From Gammaproteobacteria bacterium (GTDB lineage Bacteria; Pseudomonadota; Gammaproteobacteria; Pseudomonadales; Pseudohongiellaceae): DNA of 64,000 bases. The notes beneath the pieces were generated by a model. It saw only the letters and a list, made by a program, of their open reading frames with translations. It had not been told where the DNA came from and did no database searches. Positions 41,530 through 50,818 of the stretch are shown piece by piece; position 1 is the stretch's first letter, and every line of letters starts with the position of its first letter. Where the stretch lies: NCBI GenBank assembly GCA_002706685.1, contig PALV01000011.1, positions 496,001 through 560,000 on the forward strand. The letters run 5' to 3'. A program made the position numbers and the translations under genes.

Positions 41530-43040
41530 TGGAGTTGGCGCAGTTGCCTCAGCAAGGCGCCTCACAGGCATGGACGCCTGCCTGCTCCCGGGCTGCACGC
41601 TCGCGGAACTGGCCACTCATGCAACAGATTGCGACTGCCTGGACACGCGCCGAACCTGAATCGGTGCAGGCCTGGCAGTCGCTTTCGCATGCCTGCTTTG
41701 AACAGAAACTTTTCACTGAGTCGCTGGACGCCTTCGATGTTGTTCTTTCGCTTGACCCAGAAAACTTCCGGCAACATGTCAGTGCGGCGCGGATTGCAAC
41801 AGCCGCAGAGCGTTTTGAACGGGCCCAGCGTCACCTGACGACGGCCGATCGCCTGCAGCCCGGCGCGAGTGAGGTGCTGCTGGCATCGTGCCGTCTTAAC
41901 TACCTGACAGGCAAGCTGCAGCAGGCAGAGCACGACTGCCGTCAGGCACTGGCTGCCAGTCCCACACTGGTGCCGGCCTACATAACACTTGGGCAACTGT
42001 GTCAGGGGCGCCTGCGACGCGAAGAAGTGGCAGCTATTCAGCGGCTGCTTGCGCAGACCTGGCTGCATCCGGAGTATCGTGCAGCGCTGCTGTTTACCTT
42101 GGGCGAGGCATTGGACCATGCCAAAGAATACGGTGCTGCGTTCTCTGCCTGGCAACAGGCAAATCGCGTCAACATGCAGTTGAGTCAGCAGGAAGGGATT
42201 GCCTATCAACGCGCCGAGCAGGATCAGGAGCTGGACATACTCATATCCCTGTTCCCACCTGGCAGTGCCAGTTCAGTCAGTCACAAAAAGGCTGCCGGCA
42301 CGCAGTCACCGCAACCGATATTTGTGCTGGGTATGCCGCGCTCAGGCACCACGCTGGTTGAATCCATACTGGCTTCCCATTCGGCAGTACATGGTGGCGG
42401 CGAACTGCCGATGTTGCCAGAGATACACGATGAGTTGATTACCATGGCGCGTCGTATTGGCATCGAAGAGACCCGCAGCGTCATGCAGCGAAAACTGGCC
42501 CGCTGGCGCGAGGCTTACTTGGCTGCATTGCCAACACCAGCTGGTAGTGACGCGGGAGAGAAGCCTGGGTGGGTTGTCGACAAGCAACCGTTGAACTTCC
42601 GCTCCATTGGCCTGATACGCCTGCTGTTTCCCGACTCCCCGATCATCGCCACCGAGCGTGATGCGCTGGAGATTGGCCTGTCGATATACCGTCACGATTT
42701 CTCGAAGAACTGGCCCTGCGCCCACCGACTTGAAGATATTGGCCATTACCTCGGACTGCACCGCCGATTGATGGCGCACTGGTACGCTCTGGCACCGAAC
42801 CACATTCATCGACTTGAACATGCTGACATGATAAAAGATTCATCTGCAGAGATTCGAAGCCTGTTGGCGTTTGCCGGTTTGACTGAAGAACCGGCCTGCC
42901 ATGAGCCGCATAAAACACAGCGTGCGGTGAGCACCTTCAGTGCTGTACAGGTCAGACAGCCAGTATCAGCGGCTTTCAGCGGACGCGCCAGGCATTATGT
43001 GTCCTACCTGGAACCTTTGAAAAAGAATCTTTCTGCATGA
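41529..43040 (+). CDS. TPR-containing sulfotransferase family protein
   Basis: N-terminal TPR-like helices; PAPS loop 'FVLGMPRSGTTLVESILASHSAVHGGGEL'; start overlaps TBDR stop (TAATG). Confidence 0.9.
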   Translation: MELAQLPQQGASQAWTPACSRAARSRNWPLMQQIATAWTRAEPESVQAWQSLSHACFEQKLFTESLDAFDVVLSLDPENFRQHVSAARIATAAERFERAQRHLTTADRLQPGASEVLLASCRLNYLTGKLQQAEHDCRQALAASPTLVPAYITLGQLCQGRLRREEVAAIQRLLAQTWLHPEYRAALLFTLGEALDHAKEYGAAFSAWQQANRVNMQLSQQEGIAYQRAEQDQELDILISLFPPGSASSVSHKKAAGTQSPQPIFVLGMPRSGTTLVESILASHSAVHGGGELPMLPEIHDELITMARRIGIEETRSVMQRKLARWREAYLAALPTPAGSDAGEKPGWVVDKQPLNFRSIGLIRLLFPDSPIIATERDALEIGLSIYRHDFSKNWPCAHRLEDIGHYLGLHRRLMAHWYALAPNHIHRLEHADMIKDSSAEIRSLLAFAGLTEEPACHEPHKTQRAVSTFSAVQVRQPVSAAFSGRARHYVSYLEPLKKNLSA

Positions 43041-43086
43041 TCGTGCCAATGTAAATCGTTAGTCCGGTATCCCCGCCAGGAGCACC

Positions 43087-43755
43087 ATGGGTCAACTCAT
43101 TCAAATGTTCAGCCACCCGGTTATCACAATTGATGACTTCCCGGAGCTGGACGCGATTGCCGACAAATTCTACGAAAAGGCCATGCAATTAAAAGCGGAG
43201 TATCCGGATGCCGGCCTGATCAGTGACGCCTGGCACAGTGGCCAGCGTGCAAAAAGCCCGCACGATATCGAACAGCACGGCTTTACATCCTTCTACAACG
43301 TCAACCTGGTCAATCGAGCCGACTTTGAATTCATGAACCGTGCCGCCATGGCCGTGTTTGGTGAATACATGCGGATAGTCGGCAAGCCTGAGGTGGGCAT
43401 GCATTTGGGCAGTGCCTGGGCGTCCATCTATGGGCGCGGCCATTACATCCCGCAACACACTCACCCCATGGCACACCTGAGTATGGTTTTTTACGCGGCG
43501 GCGACTGAAGGCACCGGCCAGCTGATTTTCGAGAATCCGGCGCGCGGGTATTTCCAGCACTTCTACCCACCGGAAATCTGCTGGATGCCTTACCGTTTCA
43601 GTGTGCAGCCCAAGAAGGGGCTGTTCGTGGTGTTTCCCAGTTATCTGACACACAACACCGAACCCCATCAGAGCGACGAGTATCGCGTTATCTATTCCGC
43701 CAACGTGCAGCTGGCTTTCAGCAAGCCTACCGATGCTGACAAAAATCCCTATTAA
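43087..43755 (+). CDS. putative 2OG-Fe(II) oxygenase
   Basis: 'QHTHPMAHLSMVFYA', 'PKKGLFVVFPSYLTHNTEPHQSDEYRVIYSANV' double-stranded beta-helix iron/2OG pattern. Confidence 0.85.
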   Translation: MGQLIQMFSHPVITIDDFPELDAIADKFYEKAMQLKAEYPDAGLISDAWHSGQRAKSPHDIEQHGFTSFYNVNLVNRADFEFMNRAAMAVFGEYMRIVGKPEVGMHLGSAWASIYGRGHYIPQHTHPMAHLSMVFYAAATEGTGQLIFENPARGYFQHFYPPEICWMPYRFSVQPKKGLFVVFPSYLTHNTEPHQSDEYRVIYSANVQLAFSKPTDADKNPY

Positions 43756-43785
43756 TCCAGTCTGCTTCTTGGACTATGTGACGGT

Positions 43786-44262
43786 TCACGGCGCCAGACT
43801 GGAGCGCGCCTGAGTGCCCCAATTGCCCTGGGCGTCACGCGTCACAATGTAAAGCGACTCGTAGGTGCCAATCGGCTCGTTGTTACTGTTGTAGCGCTGA
43901 AACACCGTGTTGATGTGCACCTTGCCTGATGAGACCAGCACCGGTTCACGGCTCAGCCAGGCGGAATGATCCCAGCCGGTCGCGCTCAGTCGCTCAAAGC
44001 TTGGCTGCTGCGCAAATTCTTCGGCACTCTGCCAGACCGTCACGGTGCCACTGGCAAATCGCACATGCGGATAATTCAGTGTTGCCGCCCAGGCCTGCAT
44101 GTCACGCGCGTTAAAGGTCCGCATAAAGTCATCAAGCGCCGCCATGGCACCCGCGACGGCTTCGGTATTTTCGTCAGCGCTGGTGGTCTGGGCCGATGCC
44201 AATCCCGCAGAAAACATCAGGCAGCATAGCAGGGCAAACGTTTTTATTGTCAGTTTATTCAT
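43786..44262 (-). CDS. exported SnoaL/NTF2-like protein
   Basis: Signal peptide MNKLTIKTFALLCCLMFSAGLASAQ, 'ALDDFMRTFNARDMQAWAATLNYPHVR'. Confidence 0.75.
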   Translation of the reverse strand: MNKLTIKTFALLCCLMFSAGLASAQTTSADENTEAVAGAMAALDDFMRTFNARDMQAWAATLNYPHVRFASGTVTVWQSAEEFAQQPSFERLSATGWDHSAWLSREPVLVSSGKVHINTVFQRYNSNNEPIGTYESLYIVTRDAQGNWGTQARSSLAP

Positions 44263-44409
44263 GATTATGTATTGGCTCCCGTTGAGTGGTCCTTTGGCGA
44301 TACAAACCGATGGCAATGTCCGCGCCGCAGAAAATTAGCTATTATCCTGCCCCAGTCCAAATATAGCTGAGAACAGCCTGGAAACGCGAACCTCTGGTGC
44401 CGAGGCAGC

Positions 44410-45477
44410 ATGATCACTATTAGTTTTGTCAGCCTTCTCGACCTGCTCATACGCACGATGGTGCTGGGGCAGTTGTTGCTGTTAGGTGGTTTGTTGTGGC
44501 GTTCGCCGCCCTCTACCGTGAGACATCTTGTGTTTGCCGCGGGCGTCAGTGTGGCCGGGCTGCTTATGCTGACAGCGCCCATACCGGATGAACAGTACGG
44601 ATTATTGCGTAATGTCCTGCTGATACTGACCGACGCTTTTGCCTTCATTTTCTGGTTACTGATTCGTTATTTGTTCGATGACGATTTTGCCCCCCGGCAA
44701 TGGCCGCGTCCTATCAAACTGCTTACTGGCCTGTTTGTCCTGATGTACTTCTACGCCCTGGGCGTGCGCGCTGGCGTCAGCCCCCTGCACGACCTGATTC
44801 ATGCTGTTGGCCTGGTACTGATTCTTCATTCGGCTTACGTTGCCTACCGCGGATTCGCCGATGACCTGCTGAATGAGCGACGCCGCGCCAGAATCGTGGT
44901 GGTTCTTGTCATCAGTTTGTACAGCACGGTGCTGGTGGGTTTTGAATTTGCTGATGAGCGTTATCGTAATGCTGCCTGGTTTGGTTTGATGAATGCCAGC
45001 GTTTTGCTGCTGGCCATTTCGGTCGCAATTGGCCGGTTATTTCGTCTGCAATACGAGCCCGCCAGCAGAAAAACTCCTGCTGCGCCCACGGCCATTGCTG
45101 GCTCACCCATCGCGACGCTGTCAGCCGCCGACCGACAATTGTCGGAGGCACTGGATGACTTTATAGCCCGCAAGGGCTATCACCAGAATGCCCTGACAAT
45201 TGGTGTAATGGCCCGTCAGCTTGACTGTCAGGAGCATCGGCTGCGACGACTGATCAATCAAACGCGCGGCTACCGGAATTTCAATAGTCTGCTAAACGAT
45301 CTACGGGTAGCGGATGCCACAGAACGGTTGTCTGACCCGGCCTGCGATCATCTGCCCATCCTCAGCATTGCGCTGGATCTGGGCTATGACTCGGTCGGAC
45401 CGTTCAATCGTGCATTCAAGGCAAAAACTGATCAGACACCTGGTGAATACAGGCGCTCTGTTCAGAATCGGCGCTAG
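44410..45477 (+). CDS. AraC family regulator with N-terminal membrane domain
   Basis: 6-7 hydrophobic segments then AraC HTH 'LTIGVMARQLDCQEHRLRRLINQTRGYRNFNSLLND...SIALDLGYDSVGPFNRAFK'. Confidence 0.9.
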   Translation: MITISFVSLLDLLIRTMVLGQLLLLGGLLWRSPPSTVRHLVFAAGVSVAGLLMLTAPIPDEQYGLLRNVLLILTDAFAFIFWLLIRYLFDDDFAPRQWPRPIKLLTGLFVLMYFYALGVRAGVSPLHDLIHAVGLVLILHSAYVAYRGFADDLLNERRRARIVVVLVISLYSTVLVGFEFADERYRNAAWFGLMNASVLLLAISVAIGRLFRLQYEPASRKTPAAPTAIAGSPIATLSAADRQLSEALDDFIARKGYHQNALTIGVMARQLDCQEHRLRRLINQTRGYRNFNSLLNDLRVADATERLSDPACDHLPILSIALDLGYDSVGPFNRAFKAKTDQTPGEYRRSVQNRR

Positions 45478-45558
45478 ATTTTTGAAATCGGCGAGCCAGC
45501 ATCCCATGTGATGCCTAGACTCCGGGGCATTAATTCTGGTCTTCGGAGTCTGACTGTC

Positions 45559-46812
45559 ATGATTGTTCGGAAAGTGCTTGCCTGTATTACTGCCATTGTT
45601 GTTGCCGTTGTGCTGTTCATTGCCGCGCCAGTGGTTGGTTTCTTCAGCGAGACCACGCCCTGGATGCGGAATCCCCTGGCGTGGCAAGCGGTGCCGGCCA
45701 GCAACACCTGCCAGTCGACACCCGTTGCACCGCAGTGGCAGCTAGCGGCGGACAAGGCATGCGAAATGCTGATTGCCCACCGGGCAAGTTTGCACGCACC
45801 GTCTTTATCGGCTGCCATCGCCATCGAGGGTGAGGTGGTCTGGCGAGCAGCCGTGGGCTGGGCCAATCTGGCCGACGAGCAAGCGGCCACTCCGGCCACA
45901 CTGTATCGCATTGGATCAACGTCGAAACCTGTGACCGGTACTTTGCTGGCGCGCCTGGTCGACACTGGTGTCGTAGACCTTGATGAACCCATCGCGTCCT
46001 ACGACTCCGCGCTGCCCAATTCTGAATGGGATGCGCTGACGCTGCGGCAACTGGCCTCACACATGGCTGGCCTGCCCGAGTACGGCACCAACAGGGACTT
46101 GCGCGGGCTCTACCACTCCATGGCCTTGCGACAGCATCATACCGATGTCCGGGAAGGCTTGGCGCTGTTCGATGGCAGCCCGCTGAGATTTGCGCCGGGC
46201 AGTGACTTTGAATACTCCTCATTTGGTACGCATTTGATGGCAGCTGTTTTGCAAAGCGCTGGTGACCAATCGTTTCATGAATTGATCAGGCAACAGGTGC
46301 AGCAAGCTCTGGGGCTTTCATCTCCCGTGCCAGACCAGGCATCACCGCAACGTGCCCGTTTTTATCAGCAGGATGGGCAGCGTGTTCAACTGTGGCGAGA
46401 TGTTGACCTGAGCAGCAAGCTGCCGGGCGGCGGGTTCATGTCCACGCCGTCGGATCTGGCGCTGCTTGGTTCAGCCTGGCTGGATCCGACCTTCATCAGC
46501 GAGGCGACACGCAAAGTATTCTGGACGCCGCAGGTATTAAACACGGGTGAGGTCAACCCACAGTCCTACGCGCTCACCTGGCGCTGGAACAGTCGCGACC
46601 GCTATGCGCACCATGGTGGCGTGTCCAAGGGCTCGATGGCCTGGCTTGCCGTCTATCCGGATCAGGCGCTGGCGGTCGCGTTGACGATGAATACAACTAT
46701 CCCGGACTTTGCAGATTTCTCTTCGGTACAGGGCGAGTTGGTCGAGCTGTTTAAGAAAGCAGCGATGAATGGGGCGGCGTCCGACCGCCAGTCCGGGTCT
46801 GCAGAGAATTAA
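45559..46812 (+). CDS. exported serine hydrolase (beta-lactamase fold)
   Basis: SxxK 'IGSTSKPVTGTLLARL', 'YSSFGTHLM' YxN-like, C-terminal 'HHGGVSKG'. Confidence 0.87.
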   Translation: MIVRKVLACITAIVVAVVLFIAAPVVGFFSETTPWMRNPLAWQAVPASNTCQSTPVAPQWQLAADKACEMLIAHRASLHAPSLSAAIAIEGEVVWRAAVGWANLADEQAATPATLYRIGSTSKPVTGTLLARLVDTGVVDLDEPIASYDSALPNSEWDALTLRQLASHMAGLPEYGTNRDLRGLYHSMALRQHHTDVREGLALFDGSPLRFAPGSDFEYSSFGTHLMAAVLQSAGDQSFHELIRQQVQQALGLSSPVPDQASPQRARFYQQDGQRVQLWRDVDLSSKLPGGGFMSTPSDLALLGSAWLDPTFISEATRKVFWTPQVLNTGEVNPQSYALTWRWNSRDRYAHHGGVSKGSMAWLAVYPDQALAVALTMNTTIPDFADFSSVQGELVELFKKAAMNGAASDRQSGSAEN

Positions 46813-46956
46813 GTGAGGTCACATCCCTGCGCAAAACCCCTTGTGCTGAGGTAAAGTGTAGATCTCACCCTCAGCACGTCTGGCCAGCGGGATGTCCAGT
46901 ACGTTCACAAGAGTGAGCTGACAATAACAACAGGCAGGGATACTTCGGGGGAGCTC

Positions 46957-47793
46957 ATGCAGAAATACAGGTCTACGCAGCCAATAATCTCACGCCGCAA
47001 ATTGCTCGGCATGACGGCCTCCGCAGTGGTGATCGCTGCCACAGGTTTTTCCAATTCAAAACGAGCGTTGGCGCAGATCCCTGAGCTGGCCGACGTGCAG
47101 GCACTGGTCTTTGATGTGTTTGGCACGGTGGCAGACTGGCGGGGCACCATCATCCGGGAAGGCAATCAACTCAATGCGCGCAAAGGCTATGAGGTCGACT
47201 GGGGAGAGTTTGCCGATCGCTGGCGCAGTGGCTACGGTCCGGCGATGAATCAGGTGCGCAACGGTGAACTGCCGTGGACCAAGCTGGATGATCTGCACCG
47301 CATGGTGCTGGATGAGCTGATCGTGGAGTTTGGGCTGACCGATATGAGCGAGTCAGAGATACAGCATCTGAATCGCGTCTGGCATCGGCTCACGCCCTGG
47401 CCTGATGCCATCGCAGGTTTAACACGACTGCGTGAGAAGTACACCATCGCGCCATTGTCCAACGGCAACGTATCCCTGCTGCTGAACATGGCAAAAAATG
47501 CCGGATTGCCCTTTGATACCATTCTATCGGCTGAGTTATCCCGTCACTACAAACCCGATCCGGAAGCCTATCTCAAGGCGGCCGAGCTGTTCAGCCTGCG
47601 ACCGGAGCAGGTCATGCTGGTGGCCGCCCATCCCAGTGACCTGCGGGGTGCGGCCAGGGCCGGACTGCGGACCGCGTACGTCCATCGCCCCATGGAGCGT
47701 GGGCCGGAACGACCCACGATTGCGCCGGCGCGGGATGAGTTTGATCTGTTTGCAGACGACTTTATCGATCTGGCCGAACAGCTGGGTGCTTAA
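46957..47793 (+). CDS. Tat-exported haloacid dehalogenase, type II
   Basis: Tat motif 'SRRKLLGMTASAVVIAATG'; HAD motifs 'LVFDVFGTVADWRGTI', 'PLSNGN', 'HYKPDPEAYLKA'. Confidence 0.9.
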   Translation: MQKYRSTQPIISRRKLLGMTASAVVIAATGFSNSKRALAQIPELADVQALVFDVFGTVADWRGTIIREGNQLNARKGYEVDWGEFADRWRSGYGPAMNQVRNGELPWTKLDDLHRMVLDELIVEFGLTDMSESEIQHLNRVWHRLTPWPDAIAGLTRLREKYTIAPLSNGNVSLLLNMAKNAGLPFDTILSAELSRHYKPDPEAYLKAAELFSLRPEQVMLVAAHPSDLRGAARAGLRTAYVHRPMERGPERPTIAPARDEFDLFADDFIDLAEQLGA

Positions 47794-47804
47794 CGAGAGC
47801 AGCT

Positions 47805-48755
47805 TTACTGCTGACGCGCGCCCAGCCACCAGCGCAGCGTCTCTGTAACCATCTGTGCGGCGTCCTGCTGCACAAAATGCCCGGCATTGGGCACTGCCAC
47901 AATCGTAGTGTCGGCATCGTTCCAGTCCCAGGTATTGTTCAGCCCGTCAGAATGCAGTGCGGTGTCATCCAGGCCATGCATGACCAGTAGCGGAACGTCC
48001 AACTGCGGTACCTCGGGTGAGGGTGGTGGTGCTGTCTCCGCCAGTGGCGGCAGCGGCGGATAGTTACGCTTGTAATAGGCCAGCATGGCATCAAAGTCGG
48101 ACTGGCCAAAGGCCTCGATATAACGCTCACGCGCCGTGGGATCCTGCACCCAGCCGGCCAGTGTCTGTGGCATCATCGGCATGCCAAAAAAGATGTCGGG
48201 ATCCGCCGGGCTGCCAGCCTGAAAGCGCTGCGCGTAGTTGCTGTTGGCGCGCTGCTCTTCGTTGATGGTCAACTCACGCAGCATGCCGTTAGGATGCGGC
48301 AGATTCATCACCACCAGCCGGTCGACCATCTGCGGATAGGCAAAAGCGAAATTCCAGGCCACCATGCCGCCCCAGTCATGCCCCACAATGACAGCGCTGT
48401 CTTCCCCAAAGCTGCGAATCACCGCAGCGACATCAGAGGTCAGCAGTGTCATGTCGTAGTTCTCGTCACCCTCAGGGGAGTCGCTGAGGTTGTATCCGCG
48501 CTGGTCAATCGCAACCACCTGATAATCATCCTGCAGGCCTTCCATCTGATGTCGCCAGCTGTACCAGAAATCCGGGAAGCCGTGGATCATCACCACCAGC
48601 GGTCCTTCGCCGACCGTAGCGTAATGAATGCGCACGCCGTTGTTGTCGGCGTAACCGTGAGTGGCGGTGTCCCAGACGTCGGCGTGCAGGTGTGATGTTG
48701 CGGACAGGGTTGCGGCGAGTAAAAAAGCAGAGGAAAGGCGGGCGATCAGGGTCAT
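47805..48755 (-). CDS. exported alpha/beta hydrolase, epoxide hydrolase/haloalkane-dehalogenase-like
   Basis: '[18 protein letters not shown]', '[11 protein letters not shown]', signal peptide, C-terminal 'AGHFVQQD'. Confidence 0.88.
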   Translation of the reverse strand: MTLIARLSSAFLLAATLSATSHLHADVWDTATHGYADNNGVRIHYATVGEGPLVVMIHGFPDFWYSWRHQMEGLQDDYQVVAIDQRGYNLSDSPEGDENYDMTLLTSDVAAVIRSFGEDSAVIVGHDWGGMVAWNFAFAYPQMVDRLVVMNLPHPNGMLRELTINEEQRANSNYAQRFQAGSPADPDIFFGMPMMPQTLAGWVQDPTARERYIEAFGQSDFDAMLAYYKRNYPPLPPLAETAPPPSPEVPQLDVPLLVMHGLDDTALHSDGLNNTWDWNDADTTIVAVPNAGHFVQQDAAQMVTETLRWWLGARQQ

Positions 48756-48772
48756 GACGGGCCTCCGTAGTG

Positions 48773-48804
48773 AAAAAAGCGCAGCCCGTGAATCAGGCTG
48801 CGCC
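48773..48804 (-). terminator. rho-independent terminator of the redoxin-cytochrome gene
   Basis: On minus strand GCGCAGCC-TGATTCACG-GGCTGCGC followed by TTTTTT. Confidence 0.85.
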
Positions 48805-48837
48805 TCTCATTTTTCGAAGTCAGTTGGCACTGACCTT

Positions 48838-50604
48838 TCAGTTAGAGCTTACTTCCGGATTGGCTTTCACTTCCTTCCAGTAAACCTGACCAAAGAACAT
48901 TTCGTCCCAGCTCTGCTGGCCCCATGGCACCACTCGTGATGGGTCGGGGTTGGCCTTGTTCTGCTCCGAGTTGTCGAAGGCGCCAGTCACTACGACACGG
49001 GTGCCGGCTGGTACAAACTTCGGCTCAACCAACTGATATTCCATCTGCCAGTTGTAGTTGTACTGGGCGATGTTCAGCAGGCGCTCGACAGTGCCATCCG
49101 GGTAGTGAGCATCAAACACCATGCGCTTGCCACGGAAATGCATATGCGGCGTAAAGGCCATGATTTCTGCATCCGTGGTGATCAGCACTTCAGCAGTCTG
49201 CTCAAAGTCCGGATCGTAGGCCGGGATGTCGGTCCAGGTTGGTGTGAAGATACACGCACAGTCACCCAGACGACGCTCGGTGGGGATCTGATCATCCGGG
49301 TAGAACCAGATGCCGATTTCGCTGGCATCCACGGTTTCTTTACCGGTTGTTGTGTAGTGCAGGTTCAGCGCCAGTTGCGTGCCGGCACGCAGCAGACCGC
49401 CGGTGTTGGGTTCTTCCACGTGAGGATCCGCACCCGGGATGTAAGGCGTGATATAGGCCTGGTCGGGGTTGCTGAAGCGGGTGATCAGACCCTGCGACGG
49501 ACGCTCGCCCGGCACGATAAAGGCATTCAGCGTGTGGTGCAGCACAGTTCTGTCACCGGGCACATACTGGCTGGCACGGACCCAGCGATCGCGTGTAAGA
49601 CCTTCCAGTGGTACAACCACGTCGATGTAATCCAGTACACCAGTGGCAGGTATCTGCTGTGGCGGTACTTTGACGATCAGGTCCGGCTCACCAAAGGCCC
49701 ACTTCTCCTGCGACCAGGTCAGCTCGGCCAACGGATCCGAATCGCCATCCTTGACGGAACCGGCGGCGATCCACTGGATCACTTTCTGCTGCTCTTCCGG
49801 CGTCAGCGTGTAGTGGTTGCGGAAGTTGCCGATGTGCGGATCAATCTGACCTGGCGGCATGCGCTTGGTCATCAGCACTTCGCGGATCATCGGTGACCAG
49901 CCCTGTGCCATGGTGTGGCTGTTCAGCGCAAACGGTGCAATACCACCCTCTCGGTGACAGCTGGCGCAGTTTTCAGCCAGAATCGGTGCAACATCCTCAC
50001 TGTAGGACACACCTGACTGTGCCAACTGGTCAAGCGAACGGTAACTGACCGGGGTGCCCTGGGTCGCGACCATCGCATTGGGGACAGCTTCATCCGCTAC
50101 CACGGCAGCCAGTGCCTCGGCCAGCGGCTGGTCCGCCGGGCCGCGGTAAACTACCTGGAAAGTCTTGGGATCGTAAACAAAGGCCTCGCCGGTTTTATCA
50201 ACGCCCATGGCTTTGGCGATGATCTGCGCATCATCAATCAACACTGGAATATCAATGCCCAGGCGCTCTGCATCTGCCTTGACGGTAGCGCGCGGCTCAC
50301 CCAGCGGGTTGATCATCATGAAGACGATGCCCTGGTCGGCGTATTGTTCCTTCAGCGCGTTAAACGATGCCAGCGAGGCCTCGGTGGCAGAGTCGCCACT
50401 GGCCTGCACCAGGAATGCGATTGCCTTGTTGTTGTCGTACCAGGCCATGTGGTGAAACAGGCCGTCCTGATCCAGCAGGGCGAAGTCGCCGACGCGATCC
50501 TGAGCCATGGCGGAACCCGCGCTCAGTGAAAACGCCAATGCGGCAGCGCCGACAAATACGGCCTTTCTGCCCCCGGATATCATACCCTTCAGTAAATTAT
50601 TCAT
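48838..50604 (-). CDS. redoxin-domain / c-type cytochrome / copper type II monooxygenase-like fusion
   Basis: Signal peptide; thioredoxin-like N-domain; CxxCH 'CASCHREGG'; PHM-like 'VLHHTLNAFIV', 'LALNLHYTTTGKE', 'AFTPHMHFRGKRM'; GGAG 7 nt before this ATG. Confidence 0.85.
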   Translation of the reverse strand: MNNLLKGMISGGRKAVFVGAAALAFSLSAGSAMAQDRVGDFALLDQDGLFHHMAWYDNNKAIAFLVQASGDSATEASLASFNALKEQYADQGIVFMMINPLGEPRATVKADAERLGIDIPVLIDDAQIIAKAMGVDKTGEAFVYDPKTFQVVYRGPADQPLAEALAAVVADEAVPNAMVATQGTPVSYRSLDQLAQSGVSYSEDVAPILAENCASCHREGGIAPFALNSHTMAQGWSPMIREVLMTKRMPPGQIDPHIGNFRNHYTLTPEEQQKVIQWIAAGSVKDGDSDPLAELTWSQEKWAFGEPDLIVKVPPQQIPATGVLDYIDVVVPLEGLTRDRWVRASQYVPGDRTVLHHTLNAFIVPGERPSQGLITRFSNPDQAYITPYIPGADPHVEEPNTGGLLRAGTQLALNLHYTTTGKETVDASEIGIWFYPDDQIPTERRLGDCACIFTPTWTDIPAYDPDFEQTAEVLITTDAEIMAFTPHMHFRGKRMVFDAHYPDGTVERLLNIAQYNYNWQMEYQLVEPKFVPAGTRVVVTGAFDNSEQNKANPDPSRVVPWGQQSWDEMFFGQVYWKEVKANPEVSSN

Positions 50605-50818
50605 ATTATTCTCCGGCATCAAAGCCAGTACAGACCGTAAAGATCAGCACAGATTCGCATTAATAGGTTCGGGGCACGATTGATGATGGACTGCATCAGC
50701 GTTAATGAACTCATTCATGTTTAAGCCCGTCAACGCTGACTTTAGCACTAAATTCGAGGATAAAAAGCAGTTGAGGCCAAAAAGTGACTTTTGGCCAGTA
50801 ATTGTCAACCAATTCCGT

